Position numbers and translations under genes: made by a program. Below, one piece after another: positions 38,041 to 50,294 of a DNA stretch of 64,000 bases (position 1 is the stretch's first letter; each line of letters begins with the position of its first letter). Source of the stretch: Papaver somniferum (Eukaryota > Streptophyta > Magnoliopsida > Ranunculales > Papaveraceae); the NCBI RefSeq assembly GCF_003573695.1, contig NC_039365.1, positions 132,271,466-132,335,465 of the forward strand, in the 5' to 3' direction. The notes beneath the pieces are model-generated. The model ran no database searches, had not been told where the DNA came from, and saw only the letters and a program-made list of their open reading frames with translations.

Positions 38041-38431
38041 TACACTGGTGGGATGAAATGGTATACAAGGAGAACCATTAAGCAAGATAGAAATCTTTGT
38101 AGTAGATATGCACTGATAAATGAGTGAAAACCACTTCTCTCTAAAGCCTATTCTCTTCATAACTTCAATGAAAAAAATCCCATTCTAGCTTGTAAAAAGA
38201 TTTGGACATGTCGAGCTTCAATGCCAAATAACTATCACCTTTCTTTTTCCTTTTAAGTGTATGGATAATCTCATGAGCAAGAGAGATATTATCTAAGATA
38301 AGTTTATCTGATACATAAGCTGATTGTAAAGGGGATATCACTCTTGCCATTAGTTCAGATTTTAGGTTCATGATGCACATTTTGGGCAGGTTGTAATTAC
38401 AACATACTTCCAAAAATAATTTAGACTTCAT
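38041..38431 (-). pseudogene. LINE (L1-type) reverse transcriptase fragment
   Basis: The minus strand encodes part of a non-LTR retrotransposon RT: ISPLQSAYVSDKLILDNI, then HEIIHTLKRKKKGDSYLALK and LDMSKSFYKLEWDF, open at 38431-38165. A shifted frame (38160-38041) continues with MKRIGFREKWFSLI and ISILLNGSPCIPF. These are the consecutive RT blocks around the first catalytic Asp of plant L1-type elements. It is truncated on both sides, with at least one frameshift and no endonuclease or tail. Confidence 0.85.
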
Positions 38432-39094
38432 ATCAAATTGTATAAATTATATGCCATATGAACTAGATATCGGAGCCCATCTCAAAAGTTTGGATCATTT
38501 AACATAATTTGGGCCGAAATTCTACCGGAAATTCCGATTTTGGTATTCAAGGTGGAGAAATGTTTGATTTCACCGAGACGAAATTTGACAGGAATTGACC
38601 GGAATTCTTGGTTGATTTTCTGTTGACTCGGCCGAAATTTTCCAGAAGTAGCCGGAAATCTCCGTTGAAAGTTTTCAAATCTGTACGGATCTTGGTTTTC
38701 TACTATTTAAATGAATATTTGTTTCTTTTTATAAAAATTGGTGGTATTTTTTATTATATCCATGTGTGAAAAATGTATGATATACATATTATAGGTAGGT
38801 ACAAAATTCGAAAACAAAATTTCCATAATTACTCCGAAATTTCAACCAAAAATCTCCCCCCTATAAAGTTGACCCAGTATATCAGTCCAGACCGAAATAG
38901 ACCGAATCCGGAATTAACTACTTTGGTCACGAGAGCTACATCGGTCATGAGGGCGAATCCAAGTGACAAACACTCCGAAAAACAAAGAGAAAAGAGATGA
39001 ATTGAACCGGTTAAACTCAGTCTCCCCGTTCGCGTTACTATTATAACGGCTAGTTTCGCCAATCTCTATTTTAAATTATTTATACTTACCTCTT
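38432..39094. other. Intergenic sequence upstream of the F-box locus
   Basis: No recognisable gene. GGAAATTCCG/CGGAAATT-type motifs repeat at 38510-38660. The short ORFs here (38773-39000 and on the minus strand) lack any recognised domain and are not supported. Confidence 0.35.
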
Positions 39095-39853
39095 TTCTTT
39101 CTAATCAAACAAAAGAATAGAAAAGAAAACCCAAACCATCTGCTCCGTTTTTTTCATTTGAACTCAAACCCTAATTCCCCCTTTTCTTTCTTATCAAACG
39201 GGAGAACAGAGAAGAAATTCTGCTCCAATTCGTTTATTTGAATTCTTTCTTATCAAACAAAAGAATAGAAAAAAAAACCCAAACCATCTGATTTTGCTCT
39301 GTTTCTTTCATTTGAACTCAAACCCTAATGTTGGAAAAAATTGGGTTTCACAAAGGATGAATGACACAGAGAAGAAATTGTTGCACTCCAAAGCTTTCAA
39401 GGCTTGTATAAATTTCTTTTAGACAAATATTTCTACCCTCCCAATAACAATTGGCGATTACAACAGGTATGCGAAATATTGCCTTCAGGATACAATGAAA
39501 GCCCTGCAACGAAAACTGAATTCAAGGTTTGTACCCCTTGATTCAATCAAGAACACACAAAGAGATTTCTGATTTCTGATGATGCTTTTTGAAACAGAGA
39601 AAACAGATTGATTTTTCTTATATCTTAAACGAAACTGGGAGAAGCTATTTATAAAGGGTTTTGCACCTGTTGGGAATAGGTGTTTCTATTCACGAACCGT
39701 CATGTTCCTTCATCATCAGACATCAATGGCGATGCCCCCCAGGACCCCCCTTTGGTTAGTAATGTTGAAAATATTCCAACACCTAATTCCCCCTATTCTT
39801 TCTTATCAAACGGAAGAACAGAAAAGAAATTCTGCTCCCATTCGTTTATTTGA
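39095..39853 (+). repeat. Tandem duplication of the F-box 5' leader region
   Basis: About 145 bp is present twice. The first copy is 39095-39240 (TCTAATCAAACAAAAGAATA through ATTCGTTTATTTGA). The second is 39244-39328 and then 39787-39853, split by a solo LTR. Both carry CTCAAACCCTAATTCCCCC. It ends about 130 bp before the F-box ATG and probably belongs to the promoter or 5' UTR. Confidence 0.75.
39329..39781 (-). mobile_element. Small solo LTR E1 upstream of the F-box gene
   Basis: 453 bp with 8-bp inverted ends TGTTGGAA/TTCCAACA and a 5-bp target duplication CCTAA (39324-39328 and 39782-39786). A TATAAATAG box on the minus strand (39645-39653) suggests it is an antisense LTR. About 88 percent like E2 by eye, with two internal deletions of about 20 and 40 bp relative to E2. 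Confidence 0.85.
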
Positions 39854-40214
39854 AAAGTGAAATAGGTTTTCCACGAACCCTAACTGAAACCATAACACAA
39901 AGTTTGCTCCTTTCTCTGCTTAAACTTCTGATTACACAAAAACCCTAAATTGGAAGCCGTGGTGGTAGCTGAATAATTGAATTATGTCGCAAATTCCGGA
40001 GGATATCATCATCAACATCTTGTCTCGACTGCCCATTGATTCAATCGCACGGTTTAGGTGTGTCTCCAAATCTTGGTCGGATTTGTTCTCAAACCCCTAT
40101 CTTTTTAAGCTTCATCGCAGCATGTTTTTGGTAACTGTAACTTAGGGGTCCTGGTAGAAAATCTTGATAAGGACGATATAGTTTACACGAAGTATAATCC
40201 CGAGTCATTCAAAG

Positions 40215-40716
40215 CCTGGTTAGCAATTTGGGATCCGGCATACATACGGAACGACAAAAGTACGGATATTATTCAGATTTTTAAAAATTAAATTCGGTCA
40301 CAAATTCGGTCAACGTTTGTGATTGGGTAGTAGTGCGGAACGACATACGTACGTGTATAATTCGTTTTTGAGATATGAGTTCGGAAAACAAAATTCGGCA
40401 GACATATATAATAAATTAATCAATATTTATAATATGAAAGACTAATTTAATATACATAATTGGTTTAGAAGGTGAAAAATAAATTTTAATATGAAATAAA
40501 AATGGTATAACACATTATATATTAAAGATAGAAAGAATCTGACGTGCGTTAAGTATTGGCACAATGGTTTGGTGCTCGGTTTGGGACCTTGAGACTCAGG
40601 TTCGAGTCCTCACATTCGCAATATTTTTTGTGAAGGAAAAATTAAAAGCTTGGATCAGCAAATCTGATGGATGAGTTTGAGTGAAACTCGAATAGTTCGG
40701 CGAATTCCTAACTTGG
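40215..40716. mobile_element. 502-bp TIR element in the F-box gene
   Basis: Flanked by the 8-bp direct repeat ATTCAAAG (40207-40214 and 40717-40724). Its ends are imperfect inverted repeats (CCTGGTTAGCAATTTG against CCAAGTTAGGAATTCG). Without the element and one repeat, the F-box reading frame is continuous across the site (ESFK then VDYDNP). The 8-bp duplication suggests a hAT-like or Mutator-like non-autonomous element. GGAACGACA motifs recur near its left end (40248 and 40340). Confidence 0.75.
40545..40625 (+). repeat. SINE-like segment with Pol III boxes
   Basis: A perfect A box TGGCACAATGG (40557-40567, consensus TRGYNNARNNG) and a perfect B box GGTTCGAGTCC (40599-40609) lie 42 bp apart, as in tRNA-derived SINE heads. 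No foldable acceptor stem or anticodon arm makes it a real tRNA gene. It lies inside the TIR element. Confidence 0.6.
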
Positions 40717-41594
40717 ATTCAAAGTAGATTATGATAACCCCATTGACCTTGACTACCCTTTCGAATTTAAAAGACATTTCTTTGTCGGCTGCGAACACGG
40801 GTTAGTCTGTTACATAACTGCGTCTAAAGATATGATTTTATGGAACTCTTACACAGGGCATTATAGAAGACTCCCAGAACCCTTCTTTTAGAACGGGAAA
40901 AAGTTTTGATATAGAAACTGTGGATGTTAGATATGGGTTCTCTTATGACCCAAAAAATGAAGATCATAGAGTTGGAACACTGGTGATTACATCGTTTAGA
41001 TCTGCTGATCTGAATGTCTACTCCCTAAAGGCAGACATATGGAAGACAAGTAGTATCCAATTTGTACATGCTCCCAAGGGAGAGCTACAGTTTTGCAATG
41101 GTAAACTCCACTGGCTGGAAACCAATTGAAATCACGAATTCCTGCTGGTATCGTTTGATATTCAAACTGAGGTCAGGAGACAACTCCAGATGCCGCATGA
41201 ACTTTTGGGTACCACTGAATTACAGATGTGTGCACTTGGAGGTGCTTTATATCTATATTGGAGTGACCAAGAGGGTGCTCAAGTATGGCTCATGAAGGAT
41301 TATGCTGTCCAAGATTCTTGGATAAGACTGATCTCTATCGATCATAAAGTATTTCCTATACATCCGTATTTTCATCTAAAGGGGATTCTAGGTGGACTCG
41401 TTCTCTTTGAGAGGCCGGGTAAAGACCAATTCGTGTACCATCTTCAACAAAAGAGAATGATAAAACTGCAGATATATGAGGGGTATGAAAGCGATGATGA
41501 TTATGATGGATGGAATGATTATATAAGAGTAGTCTATATGTGGTCAATATCGTGGAGCATGGACCAACTATCAGAGTCAAGATACAGACATGAG

Positions 41595-41669
41595 ATCCGG
41601 ATCCGTGCTTCTCTGGTAGATTCAAGGGATAGGACTGTGTTGCAACCTATCTCAGATGCAGCAACAGAG
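41595..41669 (+). pseudogene. FY-like exon piece 1, fused in frame to the F-box gene
   Basis: Encodes IRASLVDSRDRTVLQPISDAATE, of which SRDRTVLQP matches the FY segment just before the first WD repeats. The frame is open from the F-box side without a break after 41130. The donor GTAAGT at 41670 is in phase 0 and fits the next exon at 55805. Confidence 0.85.
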
Positions 41670-41940
41670 GTAAGTATTCTTCTCTTTTGAAGCACTTTGT
41701 TGTTGTAATGAAATGCATAGGAGAGAAGTGATAGATTTGTTTCTGCATGTTTTTTTGCTCCTCCCCTAGTCATTCATATTGTCTGACCAGGGGCAGTGTC
41801 AAAATATACAGTTTTATTCTGCTTATTGCCTGTAAGTAATACCAAATTGAGTACCAGCGTTTCAGTGCGTCCTTGTCCGTGGTCATGATGTTAAGAATGT
41901 TGGCATACAAATTAAGGTCTCTCTTCTTTGTCAATGTGCA

Positions 41941-43019
41941 TGCATACACCATAAAATGCTTTGACAAGTGGATGGTGATTAGAACCTGGAGCAAGATAAT
42001 AACAAAGCAACACAATACACTATAACAACTCCAAGAATGCTTAGAAACTAAGCTAATCTCATTTTTGTAATAAAGAAGTACCCCTTTTTCCTATAAAAAG
42101 GGAGAAGATAAGGAAGAAAAAGGGGACAGATTTTTAGTTAGCTAAGTAGGAGGAAGAAATCCACTAACAGGGTTGGTCTCCTACCTTCGTTTTACCTTCG
42201 CATACCTTCGTTATACTTTCGTTTTACCTTTGTATACCTTCGTTATACCTTCGTTACTGAACACTTTCACTGAATTCTCTTTCTAATGGAGATTCATAAC
42301 CTCTGTAATCAAACCCAAACTTAATAAAATCGTTACTATCATTACCCAGTGGATGTAGGCATATCCGAACCACGTAAATCACTTGTGTTTATGTCTTCTT
42401 ATGTTTATATCTTGTTTGTGTTGGAAAAAAAAATGGGTTTCACAAAGGATGAATGACACAGAGAAGAAATTGTTGCACTCCAAAACTTTCAAGGCTTGTA
42501 TAAATTTCTTTTAGACAAATATTTCTACCCTCCCAATAACAATTGGCGATTACAACAGGTATGCGAAATATTGCCTTCAGGATACAATGAAAGCCCTGCA
42601 ACGAAAACTGAATTCAAGGTTTGTACCCCTTGATTCAATCAAGAACACACAAAGAGATTTCTGATTTCTGATGATGCTTTTTGAAATAGAGAAAACAGAT
42701 TGATTTTTCTTATATGTTAAACGAAACTGGGAGAAGCTATTTATAAAGGGTTTTGCACCTGTTGGGAATAGGTTTTTTTATTCGCCAACAGGTTTCTATT
42801 CACGAAACGTCAGGTTCCTTCATCAACAGACATCAATGGTGTCTTTTGGATTCGAAATTTTCGAACAGGCTTTTATCGGCGATGCCCCCCAGGACCCCCC
42901 TTTGGTTAGCGGCGTTGAAAATATTCCAACAGTTTGTTATCTCCTAATTACCTCTTATTTTTCATATTGCTATATTATTTTGATCGATTGATTGTGACGC
43001 TAGAAAAATGGAGTTCACA
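41941..43019 (+). repeat. Left LTR of element F (contains solo LTR E2)
   Basis: About 561 bp once E2 is subtracted. It contains CCGAACCACGTAAATCACTT, a block common near plant LTR ends, and a TTTTACCTTCG/TATACCTTCGT tandem block (42183-42255) that is longer than in the right LTR. The sequence ATTTGACGCTAGAAACATGG directly after it (43020-43039) is the presumed primer-binding site. Confidence 0.85.
42419..42931 (-). mobile_element. Small solo LTR E2 inside the left LTR of F
   Basis: 513 bp with TGTTGGAA/TTCCAACA ends and target duplication GTTTG (42414-42418 and 42932-42936). The right LTR of F shows the empty site (CTTGTTTGTTATATCC near 55706), which proves the insertion came after F arrived. 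TATAAATAG on the minus strand at 42737-42745. Confidence 0.9.
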
Positions 43020-44040
43020 ATTTGACGCTAGAAACATGGATTGGGTAAAGAATTTATTCTACCTCCATTTTATAATTTTTCAAACTTTTTGCTAAGTTTC
43101 TGAAATCAGTTTTCCATTTTACTGATTTTTAAGTCACTGTTCACGATGATCCAGTGAATCAATCTTTTGAACTTGTTTTCTGTTTAATGGATTTATTATA
43201 CCCATATCTCAAATATTATTTGTTAAGCTTTTAATAAGGTCTTGTAAGTTTTTGTTTGAAAGAAGAAAACCTCTTTTTCCTTGCTACTGTGAATTGTGTA
43301 CCTTTATGCCACTTCGATCTCATATTTTGATTTGTATCTGTGTTAGCTCCTCCATTTTGAGATACTGATAAATTTTGAATGGTATAAATGGTTTAATGAA
43401 TCATTGAAAGTGCTTCTTAATATTTCTGTTGATTCCCATCCCGACATCTTTCATTTTGCAAGACCCTTGTGGTTCCCTGATTATTTACTTTCTTCACGTC
43501 TCTTTTAAGATTAGACTTAGTGTTTAAGATAAAAGACTTGTTTGTCATTACTGGCTGGAAAATGAATTAAAGTGCAATGAAATTTTCGTTTTCTAACTTA
43601 ATTTAAGCCTTGTACTAGCTTCTATCATCGTTCTGATATCATAATTTTCGAACCTTCGATGGAGTTTTCTAAAATGGGTCCTTATAACCTTGCCTTTTGT
43701 GTTGTTCGAGAAAATGACTCAATGATTATTGTCTTCGGGTTTCCTTCATTTTGATGTAAAGGTGACTCGATGATTATAGTTGTTTGATAAAAAAAAAATG
43801 TTTCAGATGTCGGATGACAGTTCATTACTTTATGTCTTTATCTTTCGTACTTTATGACTTTATTCTTTGTACTTTGTGTCTCTATCTTATCTACTTTGTC
43901 AAATGTCAGTATAAAAGTCAAACTACTGTATCTTCTCTACTTTATTTTGTCAGAAAATGCTTTCTTATCTTACTTCCTAGTTTTTATGAATCAATAAAGT
44001 TAAAAGTAGGCTTTTGATTAACCTTTGTTCTAATCTTACT
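43020..44040 (+). other. F interior, AT-rich leader
   Basis: Follows the presumed PBS. It is T-rich with repeated TTTATGTCTTTATCTTT-like stretches near 43830-43890. No gene is seen. Confidence 0.45.
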
Positions 44041-47000
44041 TTGTACCAGCATCCCAACGAATGAGCTAAGAAGATGATGCTTCGATGTAAGGCTCCGATG
44101 ATAGATCCCGTCCTTGTGCTTATGAAGATAAGCCTTGCGACGATGGAGTAGTACTAATAACGGACCAAACCAAAAAGAACAATGAGCTACCCGATGTACA
44201 GTGATGCAGCTCCGGTGAGGCAATGCCTGCGACGATGGTGTAAATGACCAAAGTATCACGAAGGCTCTTCAACCTCAGCAACGATGGTCCAACCCCGATG
44301 ATGACGAGGAACTAAAGTCAATGAGCCAAAGGACAACCCAAAGCCAACAATGATGATACAATTCTGATTCTCAACCGGATGCTGTTGCCGTTAGAATCTA
44401 AGTACGATAATGTTGCTCGGTTTCGATGATAAGCGTCCTGGCCAGCCCGATGTTGCACTGGTGGAAATACGAAGCTGAAAGAACAAAATCATCGCCTCAG
44501 ACAATAATTCGTCCAACTGCCAAAGCTAAAAAATGACGGAATAGGACGAAGCGTTGAGAATTCGCAGCTCAATTCAAGAGATTACTGCAAGTTTTTCTAT
44601 TCATCTTTTCGCAGGTCTGCGACCAATGGCATGGCATCTACGGCGATGCAACGATAATAAAAATTCTTCGGTGTAGCTTCAGTCATCGCTCCCACAGTTC
44701 AAACGAAAGACCCAGCAAATCCAGACCAGCTTAAACAACTCAATTCGTGGAGAGAGCAGCAGTTCAAATTGGAGATTGGACCTACATCACTGCAAAAGAT
44801 GCACGAGGACCTGTGACGATGATGTCAACCCATAAAACGATGATAAGCCAAAGCCTTGCTATAATGATTCAAATTCTGAAGCAGGTGAACCAAAGTTCGA
44901 TACCGATGCTGCAAAGTCTTGAGACGAATTCAAAAGACGATGACCCAAAGGCCAGCGACGATAAGCCAAAGTGCAATTTCGATCCCTAACTCTGATACGA
45001 AGATGCAAAGCCGCCAAAAATGATAGTACAAAACCCGATCGCCAAGATGCAATTCCAACAACGATGCAATCTCTAACTGCTGAAGCATTCACGACCATGC
45101 CGAACCATATGGTGCAACCAAAAATCTGCAGCTTCACGACTCGAGTCCAATAATGCTGTAAAGCCGCCATTTCATAACCACCGAACGAACCAAAGTCTAG
45201 AACCGATGATCAAAGAATCCCGAAGCAAAGCCCAAGGACGATGGTTCAATCCTAATGAGGACGAAGAGCTAAAGATTTCCACGACGATCCAAAGTACAAA
45301 GACGATGATCTATTCTTGACGACGAAGAAGACGATGAGCCTAAGCTCGACTCCGAAGATAGAGTTGGCGCACAAGCAACTGGATGATCTGTGCCCAATGG
45401 CGATGACATCAAAACCAAATGACGATGCAAAGTCTTTTGAACAACGTAAACCAGACGACGAATCAAAGCTGGACGAAGAAGATGTAAGGAACTTACGTCA
45501 GCAAATCTTAAGACAGGCGGTATCTCGAACGACGGTGCTGTTTGGAGGACATTGAGATAACAACTCTACAAGCCATACCAACAATAGGGAGAACCCCAGT
45601 AGGGATCAAAGAAGTAGATATGCGCCTGCTAGCTGATGAGGAGTAGCTCAGTCAGTAGCAACCGAGGCTCTTCAAAGGCTATGAAACATGCAACGGCAAT
45701 GACAAAGGCTATATATCTGCGACGTGGAGCATCCCTGCTGCTGAGACATGCTATCGAGTATCTCATCGTTGATGTGGAAATGCTATATTCAGGAGACAAG
45801 CTAGCAAGGAAGAATACTCCCATCGCAACAAGGAACCGAAGAACTAATCCACAATCAAGGGGCAAAATTTAACTTTCAGCACCATCGATGCGAATACGAC
45901 CCGGCTGGAGCAACACAAACAGCAATTAACCAAAGTCCGTGAAACAATTCACGGTTCCTGCGATGCAGAAGACAGTTCAGGTACTCTTAAGGAGCCAAAG
46001 TCAAGCTAAGACGATCAGCATTGACAATGAACCAAATCCAACGCCGGTATTAATGATCCTCCAAGCAATGATAGCACCGATTCATTCCAGGGTTGGTAAA
46101 GCCCGACGACTAAGAGGCAAGCCCCATCCCAATAATACCTCTGACGAAGATCAGCCCAATTCGATGATAACTCCCCAAATCCAGTGTTGCAGTCCGGATC
46201 CCAGTCGGATGACCAAGCTAAAATGCCAGTGGAGGCAACCAAAAAAGTTTAGCTCAAGCTCAATTAACAGCTATTGTTGGAATACAGATAAAAGCCGAGG
46301 TTTAACCCAAGTCTGATATCGACGATGGCATGAAGATGCCAGGTCTGACGTCGACGACGATGGGTTGACCTACCTTCTACGCGATGTACAAATATCATGA
46401 TAGTGTGAAGTCTGGTAAAGATGAACCAAAGTTCAATAGCGAAGAGGTGAAGTCTTGTGACAACAAAGCAAAATACAACGATGAAGAAACAGCTCCGCTT
46501 CCCAGCCTGATGATGCAGATCCGATTCTTTTTCCGATGATGCAACTCCAGTAAATGACGTGAAGAAAAATCGCAGCTCAACTTAATGAATGATCTCCCAA
46601 GTAGGATTCATAGCAGGGCCGATGCTATGAAACAATCAACAACTCAATTCAAGGTACCTTAATAGTGAAATCCCAACATGGACTCTTTGCATCCAAGAAA
46701 CGAAGAGTATAACACGACAAGGCTGCTGAAACATCTCTTACGAAGATCTATGTCACTGCTTCATAACAAACGAAGGTATAAAGTCGGCCGACGATGATAT
46801 ACAATCTTTTGCTACGATGAGCCAAAGTTTCGTGACGATGTGTTCTGTACGAAAACGTGTGCCAAAGTCCAAAGACGTAAAGCCATATGCCGATGCGAAT
46901 TCCGATAACCAAAATTACCCGAAGCACAGTCGGTCTGACATAGATCAAATCTGATAACGGCAACGACGGCTATGACCTTCCATTCCGAAGATAAAGCTTT

Positions 47001-48163
47001 CATCCTCCCAGCCAAGGATAACCACGAGCCTCCAGTACGATGATGCAACTCCAATGATGGTCTAGAATACAACACGATAATGCTGCTACATAATCCAAAC
47101 CCAAGTTCAAGCAAGGAGATCGAAGGAGCAGGATATCAACCAGTTGTCCCGTACGATACCCAAAGCTCATAGTCATTGCTGTAGAATGGTGTTCTCTATC
47201 AGAAACTACTTCAAAGACTACTTCATTTGGTGGAATGCTCAAGTGACGGCGCTCCAATGATCAGCACCAAAAAGGACCAGCAGCAGCTCAAATTCAGAGA
47301 TGCATGGCAAAGATGACGTCCAGAGATGCACGGTGCTCAAGCTCAACAACTCCTAAGACATGCATAAGCTCAGACGTTGGTGCTGTTTGGATAGACCCTC
47401 CACTCGGATGATGACAAAATCAACTCGAAGATAGTCCCCCCACCGCAGCAGCTCAAATGTATATTAACAGTACAAACGTCACAACGAAGGATAGGGTACC
47501 CAAAGTGACGATAATGCAAGTCCCATGACGATGATGAAGATGTCAAATCTTGCAAAGATTGCGATCGTGAAGATGTCAAATCCCGCAACGAGGGTGTCAA
47601 GACGGACGTAAGAAACCTGAAGCTCGGTTTACCCGGCTCGTAGCTTAAACCCGACGACAACTATGATAGCTCCAGTCTCCTAGTACCATGATGCGGATAC
47701 TCGATGTTAAAACTACATGAGGTACAAGTATCACGATGAAGAGGAATCTTTCAACGAAGAACCAAACCCGGACGATGACTCAGACCCTATGGAGGTGAAC
47801 CAAGGTTCCATAAGGAAGATACAAAGACCGATGACGGTGCAAAGTCCGATCATAAGGGTGGGATTCATAAACCCCACAACTCTGGTACTCAAGAGATAAC
47901 CAACGAAGCCACCCTCCACAGCATCTCAAAGTTCTACCATAAAGAAGCATAGTAGCTGGACGTTGATAACCAAAGGCTTTGAAGTCAGGTGCAGCACTTG
48001 CTCGATGAAGGAGCCTCATGGAGACACTAAAATGGGCGTACGAAGCGGCACATCTCCGAGTCTCATAAAGATGATGAAAGAAGTTCAAAATCGGCGTGTA
48101 GGTCAAACCTCAATGTAGTAGACCAGCTCCACCAGCTATACATAAAGCTGATCAATGAGCAAC
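44041..48163 (+). repeat. F interior with degenerate GACGATGAxCCAAAG repeats
   Basis: Over about 4 kb the plus strand keeps returning to (G)ACGATGA, CCAAAGT and TGCAAAGTC-like blocks. Read in the right local frame these give acidic Lys/Pro repeats such as GEPKFDTDAAKS (44886), DDDPKASDDKPKCNFDP (44938), NDDAKSFEQRKPDDESKLDE (45418), DEPKFNSEEVKSCDN (46421) and DDDEDVKSCKDCDREDVKS (47527). Frames shift repeatedly, so it is a decayed repeat-protein ORF or a sequence evolved from one. The ORFs listed on the minus strand here are shadows. Confidence 0.6.
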
Positions 48164-48701
48164 TGTCAGGATTTGTTTATGGAATCACTGACAACCGCGG
48201 AATAACGGATCTTGAGATATTATGATGAATAATAAGTAAACCAAGCACAAGCAACTATAATAATACGAGAAAGATAAATCAACTCACAAGACACAAGATT
48301 TATAGTGGTTCGACCAATACATACAACTTGTATATATTGTCTACGTCCACTTTGAGCCGCACCAACTCAAATCCACTATGAAGAAAAACTATTACAAGGT
48401 CGTGTGAATCCCAGCAAACACTTGGTTACACCACAACAATTACCCGAGACGATAACCTTGTCTCTTGTTCCTCACCAATATGCTCTCACAAAGAAACCCT
48501 AGCTTTATCCTTAAAAGTTATACAAAAAATCTCTCACCGATCTCTTAATCGTTTTCTACACAATTATTCTACAAAGCCTAGTTGCCTATTTATATAGGTT
48601 ACAAACTTGGACATCAAGAATCCTAGCCGGTTTAGGAAACCCCTTCCCTAAATAACCACGGCTAACTTTAGGAAATAATAATTAGTCTTCAATAACTAAC
48701 A
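48164..48701 (-). repeat. 3' LTR of G
   Basis: 538 bp, plus-strand TGTCAGGATTTGTTTATGG to AATAACTAACA. Differs from the other LTR by a modest number of single bases. The purine tract (reverse complement ATCTCCCACTTTGAAG) follows at 48702. Confidence 0.9.
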
Positions 48702-48965
48702 ATCTCCCACTTTGAAGACTCATTGATTGTCTTCAATTCTTATTTTTCTTCAACTTTGGATTGACGGTGCTAAAGCATCTTCACGTAAGTGCGGCTCCCC
48801 TCCCAGATCCTCATTCTGAGAGACCAACTAAAGCCTTGCAGAGCTTTAGATTGTCTGATGTAACTCCCTTGGTAAACATATCCGCTGGATTCTTCACACC
48901 AAGAATCTTCTCGAGCTTCAATTCTCCTTCTTCTAAGAGATCCCGAATGAAATGATAACGAATAT

Positions 48966-50294
48966 CTATATGCTTCGTCCTAGCGCTGAGTTCTTGGCTA
49001 AATGCATAGCTCTTTGACTATCGCTAAACAGAACACTATCTCGTTGTTCCTTTCCCAACTTATCTAACAAACCTCGTAACCAAATCATATCCTTGCTCGC
49101 TTCTGTTACTGCTACGTACTCAGCTTCCGTAGTAGACAATGTTACCAACTTCTGTAACCGTGAGTTCCAACTCACTGCAACTGACCCCATAGTATAAACA
49201 TAACCGGTCGTACTTCGCCTTTTATTTACATCACCTGCGAAGACTGCATCCACATAATCCCTCAAGATAGAACCACCTTTTCCATAACACAATGGTACGT
49301 TTTTGTTTCCTCTCAAATACCTGAGAATCCACTTCACAGCTTCCCAATGTTATTTTCCTGGGTTGCTTGCATATCTACTCACTACTCCCACTGCATGTGC
49401 AATATCCGGTCTCGTGCACATCATAGCATACATTAGACTCTCAATAGCCGGAGAATATGGTACGTTAGCCATGTACTCCTTTTCTTCATTTGTCTTCGCA
49501 TACTGCATACTTGAAAGACGGATTTGACTTCCAAGTGGAGAACTAACTGGTTTAACATTCTCCATATTGAACCTTTTCAGCACTCGTTCAATATATTCAG
49601 CCTGACTAAGCATAAGTACACCCTTAGATCTATCTCTTATGATCCTCATACCAAGAATCTGCTTTTCTTCACCAAGATCTTTCATAGCAAACTCACTTGC
49701 TAATTCTTTATTCAAATTCTCAACTTCTTGTAGAGATGTTCCGGAAACCAACATATCATCCACATAAAGTAATAATATGATGTAGTCAGAACCGCACCTT
49801 TTGAAGTAACAACAATGATCTGCATTACACCGTGAGTAACCACCTCTATGCATGAAGTTATCAAACTTCTTGTACCACTGTCTCGGGGCTTGCTTTAAAC
49901 CATACAAACTCTTCTTTAGCTTGCACACCATCTCTTCCTTGCCTTTTACTATGAATCCTTCTGGCCGCTTCATGTAAATTTCTTCATCTAGGTCACCATG
50001 AAGAAAAGATGTCTTTACATCCAACTGTTCAAGGTAGAGATCTTTAGAAGCCACTAGACTTAATACCACTAGTATAGTAGTCATCTTCACAACTGGAGAA
50101 AATATCTCGTTGTAATCAACACCAGGCTTTTGCTGATAACTTTTCACAACCAACCTCGCCTTGTAGCGAATTTCTCCATTTTCCTCAGATTTCATTCGGT
50201 AAACCCACTTGTTATGCAACGCCTTCTTACCTCTTGGTAATTTTACTAACACCCAAGTGTCATTCTCCTCAAGTGAATTCATCCCATCTTCCAT
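48966..50294 (-). pseudogene. G reverse transcriptase and RNase H
   Basis: RT open at 50294-49350: NKWVYRMKSEENGEIRYKAR, VDYNEIFSPVVKM, LDVKTSFLHGDLDEEIYMK, LKKSLYGLKQAPRQWYKKFD and the catalytic YVDDMLVSG. RNase H follows at 49337-48966 in a shifted frame: WILRYLRG, DYVDAVFAGDVNKRRSTTGY, WNSRLQKLVTLSTTEAEYVA, SDSQRAMHLAKN. The frame shift near 49345 separates them, and the 3' end is cut short compared with typical copia RNase H. Confidence 0.85.

Larger units (their letters stand above)
39984..41594 (+). pseudogene. F-box / FBA-domain gene, decayed
   Basis: F-box proteins are substrate receptors of SCF ubiquitin ligases. The ATG at 39984 opens a good F-box ([20 protein letters not shown], then FRCVSKSW). 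A +1 in a T run near 40127 causes a stop at 40143. The frame picks up at about 40147 (VLVENLDKDD), is interrupted by a TIR element (40215-40716), and continues in frame with DYDNPIDLDYPFEFK, GLVCYITASKDMILWN and YRRLPEP, which is an FBA domain of the LVCY..ILWNP type. Further damage: stop TAG at 40889, an indel near 40905, stop TGA at 41127. From 41130 it is open to 41690 (WLMKDYAVQDSW, LVLFERPGKD, then an acidic DDDYDGW stretch) and joins FY-like sequence in the same frame. Confidence 0.85.

Noticed and set aside
38773..39062. 75-77 codon ORFs on both strands upstream of the F-box gene
   Set aside because: Overlapping opposite ORFs with no domain; no start context or conservation to support either.
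40545..40625. tRNA gene
   Set aside because: A and B boxes are perfect, but the flanks do not form an acceptor stem and no proper anticodon arm is evident; it sits inside a transposon, so SINE-like is the better call.
44747..47899. Several 60-125-codon ORFs on both strands as separate genes
   Set aside because: They are overlapping fragments of a degenerate repeat whose open frames change every few dozen codons.
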